Assembly: GCA_031259905.1 (NCBI GenBank)
Contig: JAIRKS010000165.1
Span: 1-6,914 of the forward strand
DNA: 6,914 nt
Origin: Odoribacteraceae bacterium
GTDB lineage: Bacteria; Bacteroidota; Bacteroidia; Bacteroidales; Marinifilaceae
Reading direction: 5' to 3'
Below are positions 1-5,374 of the stretch, piece by piece. Each line of letters starts with the position of its first letter. Within the stretch, counting starts at the first letter, position 1. The notes under the pieces were generated by a model that did not search any database, was not told the DNA's origin, and saw only the letters and a program-made list of their open reading frames with translations. Both the position numbers and the translations under genes were made by a program.

Positions 1-18
1 GGGGAAACCACTTTCCCC
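1..18 (-). terminator. Candidate intrinsic terminator hairpin of the suf operon (cut by window edge)
   Basis: A perfect 7-bp inverted repeat, GGGGAAA and TTTCCCC around a 4-base loop, lies about 50 bases past the sufS stop codon in the direction of suf transcription. Position and stem strength suit an intrinsic terminator. The U-tract that should follow on the minus strand would fall before base 1, so it cannot be seen. A hairpin closing some other gene beyond the edge is equally possible. Confidence 0.4.
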
Positions 19-29
19 CTGCCTGGTTA

Positions 30-60
30 GGGGAGGGGGGGGGCGGGGCGCGGGGGGTGG
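30..60 (+). other. G-rich tract with quadruplex-forming pattern downstream of sufS
   Basis: The plus strand carries four G runs of at least four bases (30-33, 35-43, 45-48, 52-57), separated by loops of 1, 1 and 3 bases. This satisfies the usual intramolecular G-quadruplex pattern with very short loops. It lies between the sufS stop and the edge hairpin. In suf mRNA the tract would be C-rich, so any quadruplex would form in the template DNA strand. The pattern is visible directly; any effect on transcript ending or replication is inference. Confidence 0.6.
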
Positions 61-67
61 TGTCGGT

Positions 68-1294
68 TTATTTCCTGTTGCCGAGGAGGGTGATGACGCG
101 TAGCAGTCCGTCGTGTAGCGCGTCGATTTCCTCGCGGGTGTTGTACATGGCGAGGGAGGCGCGGATCATGGCGGTCACGCCGAAGCGTCGCACGAGGGGT
201 TCGGCGCACATTTGGCCGGTGCGGACGGCGATGCCGAGCTGGTCGAGGAGTGTCCCGGCGTCGAGGGGGTGGATGCCCGCGATGTTGAAGGAGATGACGG
301 GGGAGGGGAGGGAGGGGTTGCCGTGGATGGTGAGGCCGGGGATGGTTTGGAGGCGTTCGCGGGCGTATCGCGCGAGTTGTTGCTCGCGGTCGCGGATTTG
401 CTCGATGCCGGTGGCGTTGATGTAGTCGATGGCTTCGCCAAGGCCGATGATGCCGATGAAGTCCGGCGTTCCTGCCTCGAATTTGAAGGGGAGGTCGTTG
501 TAGGTTGTTTTTTCGAAGCGTACTTCCTTGATCATTTCGCCGCCGCCTTGCCAGGGTGGCATTTGCTGGAGGAGGTGGCGTTTGCCGTAGAGGACGCCGA
601 CGCCGGTGGGGCCGTACATTTTGTGGGCGGAGAAGGCGTAGAAGTCGCAGTCGAGTGCTTGCACGTCGACGGGGAGGTGTTGTATGGCTTGCGCTCCGTC
701 GACGAGGACGCGGGCGCCGACGGCGCGGGCGCGTTCGATGACGTGGCGGACGGGGTTGATGGTGCCGAGGACGTTGGAGAGGTGCGTGATGGCGACGAGG
801 CGCGTCGCGGGGGTGAGCAGGCGGGGGAGTTGGTCGATGTCGAGTTCGCCGTTGTCGAGGACGGGGAGTATTTTGATGACGGCTTTGACGCGGTCGCGGA
901 GCATTTGCCAGGGGACGATGTTGGCGTGGTGTTCCATTTCGGTGAGGAGGATTTCGTCGCCGGGTTTGATGAATGCCTGGCCGTGGGTGTAGGCGACGAG
1001 GTTGATGGATTCGGTGGTTCCCCGCGTGAAGATGATTTCCTCGACGTGCCGGGCGTTGATGAATTGGCGGGTCCGTTCGCGGGCTTGTTCGTTGGCATCG
1101 GTGCAGATGTTGCTGAGGTGGTGGACGCCGCGGTGGACGTTGGCGTTGTAGCGGAGGTAGTATTCGGTCATTTTTTGGATGACGGGCGCGGGGCGTTGGG
1201 TGGTTGCCCCGTTGTCGAGGTAGACGAGGGGTTTGCCGTGGACGCGTTCCTGGAGTATGGGGAAGTCTTTTCTTGTTTTGTTGATGTCGATCAT
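68..1294 (-). CDS. sufS: SufS, cysteine desulfurase (group II, PLP-dependent)
   Basis: SufS removes sulfur from L-cysteine, giving alanine and an enzyme-bound persulfide that feeds cluster assembly on SufBCD in the cytoplasm. The 408 residues match the usual family length of about 405-410. Visible active-site features are the His pair H122-H123 in EMEHHAN, the cofactor-contacting D199 and Q202 in VDGAQ, the Schiff-base lysine K225 in FSAHK, R358 in RTG, the persulfide cysteine C363 in QMCAEP, and R378 in IRAS. Each sits one residue before the numbering I recall for E. coli SufS. The stretch before the catalytic Cys reads GQM rather than the GHH of E. coli. The gene starts 12 bases after sufD and closes the visible operon; the start gives the typical N-terminus (DFPILQ, then YLDNGATTQ). 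No SufE or SufU acceptor is encoded in the window. Group I IscS/NifS is unlikely, because the short RTGxxCAxP active-site loop is of the SufS type. Confidence 0.96.
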   Translation of the reverse strand: MIDINKTRKDFPILQERVHGKPLVYLDNGATTQRPAPVIQKMTEYYLRYNANVHRGVHHLSNICTDANEQARERTRQFINARHVEEIIFTRGTTESINLVAYTHGQAFIKPGDEILLTEMEHHANIVPWQMLRDRVKAVIKILPVLDNGELDIDQLPRLLTPATRLVAITHLSNVLGTINPVRHVIERARAVGARVLVDGAQAIQHLPVDVQALDCDFYAFSAHKMYGPTGVGVLYGKRHLLQQMPPWQGGGEMIKEVRFEKTTYNDLPFKFEAGTPDFIGIIGLGEAIDYINATGIEQIRDREQQLARYARERLQTIPGLTIHGNPSLPSPVISFNIAGIHPLDAGTLLDQLGIAVRTGQMCAEPLVRRFGVTAMIRASLAMYNTREEIDALHDGLLRVITLLGNRK

Positions 1295-1306
1295 GGCGGT
1301 TGGGGG

Positions 1307-2677
1307 TCAGGTGGATCTTTTGCAGTGCAGGAGGTTGTCGTGGCATTTGGATAGTTCTCCCCGCAGTCGTTTTTCGAGGAGGTCGTCGAGTTGTTCGCGC
1401 AGGGGGGCGAGGTGTACTTTCCCGGTGATTTCCCGGGCGAAGGCGGCCATCATCATGAGTCGCGCTTCTTCTTTTGGGATGCCGCGGGAGCGGAGGTAGA
1501 AGGTGGCGTCGTCGTCGAGTTGGCCGACGGTGGCGCCGTGGGTGCACTTGACGTCGTCGGCGTCGATGACGAGTTGTGGGCGGGTGTTGACGCGGGCGGT
1601 GTTGGTGAGGAGGAGGTTGTGGTTTGCCTGGTAGGCGCTGGTTTTTTTTGCTCCCGGGCGGACGATGACGCGTCCGGTGAAGTTGGCGGTGGCGTGGTCG
1701 TCGAGTATTCCCTTGAAGAGTTCGTTGCTTTGGCAGCGTGGCGCGGCGTGGTCGACGATGGTGTGGTTGTCGACTTGTTGTTGTTTGTCGGGGAGGTATA
1801 TGCCGTGGAGGTTGCACTGGCTTTCCTCGCCGCGGAGGGTGACGAGGAGGTTGTCGCGGGTGTACCCGCCGTGGAGGGTGATGATGTTGGCGTCGAGGCG
1901 GGATTGGCGTTCCTGTGTGATGCAGGTGGAGTGTACCCGTGCTGCCGCGGAGTGCTGGTTTTGTACCTGGTAGTACTGTATGGATGCGTTTTCGTCGAGG
2001 GCGATTTCGGTGACGTTGTTGGCGAGGAAGGCGTGGTCGGAGAGGGTGTGGTCGCAGGCGAGGATGGTGGCCGTCGCTCCTTTCCCGATGACGATGAGGT
2101 CGCGCTGGAAGGACATGATGTTGTTGTTGTTTCCCAGCATGAGGTTGACGATCTGGAGGGGTTTGTCGAGGGTGATCCCGTCGGGGACGTGCAGGAATAT
2201 GCCGTCGCGGGCGAAGGCGGTGTTTAGTTGCACGAGGGGGTCGCGGGGGGGCGTTGTCGCGTGCCGGTTGTAGTGTTGTTCGACGAGGCGGGGGTAGTAT
2301 TTGGCGGCGTCGGAGAGGCTGCAGGCGATGACGCCCCCGGGTAGTTCCGTTGGTTCTCCCGGGTTGTTTACCGGCCACCCGTTGATGGTGAAGCGGTGTC
2401 GGGTGTCGAGGGCCGGGACGTTGCAGGTGAAGAGGTCTCCGGGTGTCACGTGGAGGGGTCGCGGGTTTAGCGCGACGTGGTAGTCGCGGTCGAAGAGGGG
2501 GAGGAGGTTGGCGTGGCGGTATTCTTCCGTGTTGGCGGGGATTCCTCCCTGGCTGGTGAAGTGTCGGTAGGCTTCTTCCCTGTGGCGGTCGATGAGGGGG
2601 CTGGTGTTTCGCGCGAGGATTTCTTTTGCCTCGCGGAAGAGGTCGGCGAGGTCGCGGTTGATTTTTTCTTTGTTCAT
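1307..2677 (-). CDS. sufD: SufD, SufBC2D scaffold subunit
   Basis: SufD pairs with SufB to form the heterodimer on which Fe-S clusters are built, with one SufC bound to each. The 456-residue protein has a variable helical N-terminus (about 1-90), a beta-helix core, and the conserved C-terminal block KCTHGATVGQLDDDATFYL starting at residue 377. Its H380 corresponds to the SufD histidine (His360 in E. coli) placed at the SufB-SufD interface where the cluster is thought to form. The helical tail starting EEARLMMMAAFA is the SufC-binding part of the family. It is somewhat longer than E. coli SufD (423). The start lies 15 bases after sufC, with no Shine-Dalgarno match in the A-rich gap. A run of eight A on the coding strand encodes the Lys-Lys of PGAKKTS. 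The coding strand is very poor in G relative to C compared with sufB. Confidence 0.95.
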   Translation of the reverse strand: MNKEKINRDLADLFREAKEILARNTSPLIDRHREEAYRHFTSQGGIPANTEEYRHANLLPLFDRDYHVALNPRPLHVTPGDLFTCNVPALDTRHRFTINGWPVNNPGEPTELPGGVIACSLSDAAKYYPRLVEQHYNRHATTPPRDPLVQLNTAFARDGIFLHVPDGITLDKPLQIVNLMLGNNNNIMSFQRDLIVIGKGATATILACDHTLSDHAFLANNVTEIALDENASIQYYQVQNQHSAAARVHSTCITQERQSRLDANIITLHGGYTRDNLLVTLRGEESQCNLHGIYLPDKQQQVDNHTIVDHAAPRCQSNELFKGILDDHATANFTGRVIVRPGAKKTSAYQANHNLLLTNTARVNTRPQLVIDADDVKCTHGATVGQLDDDATFYLRSRGIPKEEARLMMMAAFAREITGKVHLAPLREQLDDLLEKRLRGELSKCHDNLLHCKRST

Positions 2678-2692
2678 CCCGGGTTGATTTTT

Positions 2693-3460
2693 TTAGTTTT
2701 CCCCGGCGAGGAGTCGCTTGACGTGGTCGTATCCTTGTTTTTCCAGTTCCAGCGCGAGTTCCTTGCCGGCGGTTTTGACGACTCGCCCGTCGTGCAGGAC
2801 GTGGACGACGTCGGGGACGACGTGTTCGAGTAGTCGCTGGTAGTGGGTGATGACGATGATCGCGTTTCCCGGCGCTTTCAGTCGGTTGACGCCGTTGGCC
2901 ACGACGCGTAGCGCGTCGATGTCCAGCCCGGAGTCCGTCTCGTCGAGGATGGCGAGGGTCGGTTCGAGGACGGCCATCTGGAAGATTTCGTTTTTTTTCT
3001 TTTCTCCCCCGGAGAATCCCTCGTTGAGGGAGCGGTTGAGTAGTTTGCTGTCGATGTCGACCCATTCCATTTTTTCGCGGATCATTTTCAGGAATTCGCC
3101 GGGGGGGTAGGGGGGCTGCCCGCGGTATTTCCTGTGTTCGTTGACGGCCGTCTTGAGGAAGTTTACCGTGCTGACGCCGGGGATCTCGACGGGGTACTGG
3201 AAGCTCAGGAAGATGCCTTCCCTGGCGCGGTCTTCGGGGGGCATTTCCAGGAGGTTTTTCCCCTTGAAGGTGACTTCCCCGCGGGTCACGGTGAAGTTCT
3301 CGCGGCCGGTCAGGACTGCCGAGAGGGTGCTTTTTCCCGCTCCGTTCGGCCCCATGATGGCGTGTATCTCTCCCGCGTGCACGTCGAGGTTGATTCCTTT
3401 CAGGATCTCTTTCCCGTCGACGACGGCGTGCAGGTCTCTTATCTTTAATAGCTCGTTCAT
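2693..3460 (-). CDS. sufC: SufC, ABC-type ATPase of the SUF complex
   Basis: SufC is the cytosolic ABC ATPase that binds SufB and SufD; its ATP-driven dimerisation is thought to open the SufB-SufD interface for cluster assembly. It is not a transporter here, since no membrane partner is encoded. The 255 residues match the family. Motifs in order are Walker A GPNGAGKS (37-44, K43), Q-loop Q88 in LSFQYPVEIPG, ABC signature SGGEK (150-154), Walker B LAILDETD (169-176, catalytic E174), D-loop SGLD (177-180) and switch H206 in VITHYQ. SFQYPVEIPG and SGGEKKKNE are diagnostic of SufC rather than of importer ATPases. The start lies 18 bases after the sufB stop. An eight-A run just after the signature motif (codons for K155-N157) contains an in-phase A AAA AAC heptamer, discussed as a finding. 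Confidence 0.97.
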   Translation of the reverse strand: MNELLKIRDLHAVVDGKEILKGINLDVHAGEIHAIMGPNGAGKSTLSAVLTGRENFTVTRGEVTFKGKNLLEMPPEDRAREGIFLSFQYPVEIPGVSTVNFLKTAVNEHRKYRGQPPYPPGEFLKMIREKMEWVDIDSKLLNRSLNEGFSGGEKKKNEIFQMAVLEPTLAILDETDSGLDIDALRVVANGVNRLKAPGNAIIVITHYQRLLEHVVPDVVHVLHDGRVVKTAGKELALELEKQGYDHVKRLLAGEN

Positions 3461-3478
3461 GTCTGTTGATTGTTATGT

Positions 3479-4924
3479 TTATCCCACGCTGCCTTCGAGG
3501 CTTATTTGCAGGAGTTTTTGCGCTTCCACGGCGAATTCCATTGGCATTTTGCTGATGACGTCCCCGGCGTATCCCTTGATGATTAGCCCGACGGCGTCCT
3601 CGGTGGAGATACCTCGTTGGTTGCAGTAAAACAGCTGGTCTTCTCCTATCTTGGAGGTGGTTGCCTCGTGTTCTACCCGGGCGGAGGGGTTGGCCACGTC
3701 GACGCGGGGGAAGGTGTGCGCGCCGCACCTGTCGCCGAGGAGCAGGGAGTCGCACTGCGAGTGGTTGCGGGCGTCGCGGCACTCCTTGGCCACTTTTACC
3801 AGGCCGCGGTAGGTGTTGGAGCTTTGCCCGGCGGAAATGCCTTTCGAGACGACGCGGCTGCGGGTGTTGTTCCCGATGTGAATCATTTTCGTCCCGGTAT
3901 CCGCCTGCTGGTGGTGGTTGGTCACCGCCACCGAGTAGAACTCGCTCACGGAGTGGTCTCCCTTGAGGATCGTGCCGGGGTACTTCCAGGTGATGGCCGA
4001 GCCGGTCTCCACCTGCATCCAGGTCAGGCGCGCGCGTTCTCCCCGGCATATTCCTCGCTTGGTGACGAAGTTATATATCCCTCCTTTTCCCTCCTTGTCC
4101 CCTGGATACCAGTTCTGGACGGTGCTGTATTTCACCTCGGCGTCGCGCTCCACGATGATCTCGACGATGGCGGCGTGCAGCTGGTTCTCGTCCCGACGGG
4201 GCGCGGTGCACCCCTCGAGGTAGCTCACGTGACTCTCCTCGTCGGCGACGATGAGCGTCCGTTCGAACTGCCCGGTTTTCGCGGCGTTGATCCTGAAATA
4301 GGTGGAAAGCTCCATCGGGCAACGCACCCCCCTGGGGATATAAACGAACGAGCCGTCGCTGAAGACGGCCGAGTTTAATGCCGCGAAGTAATTGTCCGTG
4401 TAGGGGACTACCGTGCCGAGGTATCGCCTGATGAGGTCGGGGTGCTCTTTTACCGCCTCTGAGAAGGAGCTGAAGATGATTCCCCGCTCGGCCAGGGTCT
4501 CCTTGAAGGTCGTCTTCACGGAGACGCTATCCATCACGGCGTCCACGGCCACGCCGGAGAGGATCTTTTGCTCGTCCAGCGGGATTCCCAGCTTGTCGAA
4601 CGTGGCTTTCAGCTCCGGGTCGACCTCCTCCCACGAGCGTTTCCCGGCCTGCTTGGGGGCCGCGTAGTAGATGATCTCCTGGTAATTGATAGGCGGGATG
4701 TCGAGCTTGGCCCACGCGGGCATCTTCATCGTTAGCCAGTGACGGTAGGCGTTCAGCCGGAATTCGAGTAACCATTCCGGTTCTTCTTTCTTCCGCGAGA
4801 TCAGGCGCACGACCTCCTCGTTCAGCCCTTTCCCGATCGTCTCGGTCTCCACGTCCGAGACAAACCCGTGTTTGTATTCCCCTCTCGTGAACTCGTCCAG
4901 TATATTGTCTTGATTTTTATCCAT
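3479..4924 (-). CDS. sufB: SufB, Fe-S cluster assembly scaffold
   Basis: SufB is the core scaffold subunit that accepts persulfide sulfur and, with SufD and SufC, builds clusters for delivery to target proteins. The 481 residues are close to the usual length (E. coli 495). The C-terminal half is the most conserved: SKGIS (360-364), NTYRGLV, then NHSQCDSLLLGDRCGAHTF. Here C391 aligns by motif with E. coli Cys405 and C400 is the following conserved Cys. Next comes E418-H419-E420 in VEHEATTSKIGEDQLFY, matching the E. coli Glu-His-Glu cluster, and the standard ending EFAVEAQKLL...EGSVG. Those residue equivalences are from memory of the E. coli protein. It is the first gene of the operon. The chosen ATG gives the normal N-terminus (about 20 variable residues, then YKHGF) and has an A-rich leader. 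Base composition is balanced here, unlike sufD and sufS. Confidence 0.97.
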   Translation of the reverse strand: MDKNQDNILDEFTRGEYKHGFVSDVETETIGKGLNEEVVRLISRKKEEPEWLLEFRLNAYRHWLTMKMPAWAKLDIPPINYQEIIYYAAPKQAGKRSWEEVDPELKATFDKLGIPLDEQKILSGVAVDAVMDSVSVKTTFKETLAERGIIFSSFSEAVKEHPDLIRRYLGTVVPYTDNYFAALNSAVFSDGSFVYIPRGVRCPMELSTYFRINAAKTGQFERTLIVADEESHVSYLEGCTAPRRDENQLHAAIVEIIVERDAEVKYSTVQNWYPGDKEGKGGIYNFVTKRGICRGERARLTWMQVETGSAITWKYPGTILKGDHSVSEFYSVAVTNHHQQADTGTKMIHIGNNTRSRVVSKGISAGQSSNTYRGLVKVAKECRDARNHSQCDSLLLGDRCGAHTFPRVDVANPSARVEHEATTSKIGEDQLFYCNQRGISTEDAVGLIIKGYAGDVISKMPMEFAVEAQKLLQISLEGSVG

Positions 4925-4951
4925 TGATGATAACTGTTTTTACATCTCCCG

Positions 4952-4959
4952 CGAAGGTA
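4952..4959 (-). promoter_or_regulatory. Candidate suf operon promoter (-7 element TACCTTCG)
   Basis: Read on the minus strand, this is TACCTTCG followed by C, one base from the Bacteroidota -7 consensus TAnnTTTG and close to the common form TACCTTTGC. It would start transcription roughly 20-25 bases ahead of the sufB ATG, leaving a short A-rich leader. I see no good TTG about 19 bases upstream, so the -33 half is missing or weak. No binding site for an iron or redox regulator could be recognised. Confidence 0.42.
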
Positions 4960-5109
4960 CGAAAAATAATGAGCCTCGCCGCGAACGCCCGCTGGACAAG
5001 GGGAAAATTCAAGTCGGGGCCCTTCCCGCCGGGGACGATCCGTGCGAGACATCCCCCAGCGTCGAGGGACACGCTCGCGCCGGTGATGAAACTTTTTTCG
5101 CGACCGGTA

Positions 5110-5139
5110 TTGTATTTCCGGGATTTCGCGTTACATTTG
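5110..5139 (+). promoter_or_regulatory. Promoter of the tRNA-Phe gene (TTG-N19-TACATTTG)
   Basis: TTG at 5110-5112, a 19-base spacer, then TACATTTG at 5132-5139 gives a complete match to the Bacteroidota primary-sigma promoter (-33 TTG, -7 TAnnTTTG). Transcription would begin near 5143-5147, some 8-12 bases before the mature tRNA 5' end, a normal leader for RNase P processing. It is the clearest promoter in the window. Confidence 0.75.
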
Positions 5140-5154
5140 TCGCCGTCTAAAGGA

Positions 5155-5227
5155 GGTACCATAGCTCAGTTGGTAGAGCAAAGGACTGAAAATCCTTGTG
5201 TCCCCGGTTCGATTCCTGGTGGTACCA
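5155..5227 (+). tRNA. tRNA-Phe, anticodon GAA
   Basis: The 73-base gene folds as a full cloverleaf. The 7-bp acceptor stem pairs GGTACCA (5155-5161) with TGGTACC (5220-5226), and the discriminator is A5227. The D arm GCTC/GAGC spans 5164-5179. The anticodon stem AAGGA/TCCTT encloses loop CTGAAAA with anticodon GAA at 5188-5190. The variable loop has 5 bases and the T loop is TTCGATT (5208-5214). The CCA end is not encoded (CAC follows), so it must be added enzymatically. One oddity: the T stem CCCGG/CCTGG has a C-T mismatch at its middle pair (5205 with 5217). The gene has its own promoter and terminator and is divergent from sufB. Confidence 0.97.
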
Positions 5228-5243
5228 CACGATAAAAGACGCG

Positions 5244-5281
5244 AGTTCCTGAACTTCCAAGAGGTTCAGGAATTTCTTTTT
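5244..5281 (+). terminator. Intrinsic terminator after tRNA-Phe
   Basis: A perfect 9-bp stem, TTCCTGAAC (5246-5254) with GTTCAGGAA (5264-5272), is followed by the T-rich run TTTCTTTTT. The stem can extend inward by T-G, T-A and C-G pairs to a 3-base loop. It lies 17 bases beyond the tRNA 3' end and ends well before the next gene, so the tRNA appears to be a single-gene transcription unit. Confidence 0.88.
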
Positions 5282-5317
5282 CCCGCGGGCGGGCGCTCCC
5301 GGATACCGGCGGGACGC

Positions 5318-5347
5318 CTTGAAGTAGCGGAAATTCGTCTACATTCG
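5318..5347 (+). promoter_or_regulatory. Candidate promoter of the secreted metallopeptidase-like gene
   Basis: TTG at 5319-5321 is followed after 18 bases by TACATTCG at 5340-5347, one base from TAnnTTTG. The same TTCG variant occurs ahead of sufB. The start site would be about 20 bases ahead of the ATG at 5375, with an A-rich leader. Because a strong terminator precedes this region, the gene needs its own promoter, which supports the call. The spacer is one base shorter than that of the tRNA promoter. Confidence 0.4.
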
Positions 5348-5374
5348 CGAGGACAACTAAAAAAAGCACGAATC

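Noticed and set aside
212..1354. A 380-codon plus-strand frame opposite sufS
   Set aside because: Its product is monotonous in Val, Asp, Gly and Glu, the mirror of sufS codon use on the other strand. It has no recognisable domain, and sufS itself is certain.
1391..2227. A 278-codon plus-strand frame opposite sufD
   Set aside because: Same Val/Asp/Glu/Gly-rich antisense composition; it lies wholly within the certain sufD gene.
27..4049. A 1340-codon open frame on the minus strand spanning sufS, sufD, sufC and part of sufB
   Set aside because: It is an overlapping frame of well-recognised genes. The translation is low-complexity and rich in Arg, Pro and His with no family motif. It stays open because all four suf genes share one phase and use GC-rich codons that avoid stops in the -1 frame.
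5058..5075. A short inverted repeat AGCGT...ACGCT between sufB and the tRNA gene
   Set aside because: Only 5 bp with an 8-base loop, expected by chance in GC-rich DNA, and not at a suitable distance from any promoter to be called an operator.
5151..5156. A perfect Shine-Dalgarno-like AGGAGG
   Set aside because: It overlaps the tRNA 5' end and has no start codon at a suitable distance; the lineage also makes little use of such sites.
5155..5227. The tRNA gene as an integration (attachment) site
   Set aside because: No integrase, no repeated copy of the tRNA 3' end and no other sign of mobile DNA are visible in the window.
4924..5235. A 103-codon plus-strand frame ending in the tRNA gene
   Set aside because: Its end (AQLVEQRTENPCVPG) is the familiar false translation of a tRNA-Phe gene, and it runs through the tRNA promoter.
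5166..5369. A 67-codon minus-strand frame across the tRNA and its terminator
   Set aside because: Its end (PPGIEPGTQGFSVLCSTN) is the common false translation of the antisense strand of tRNA-Phe.
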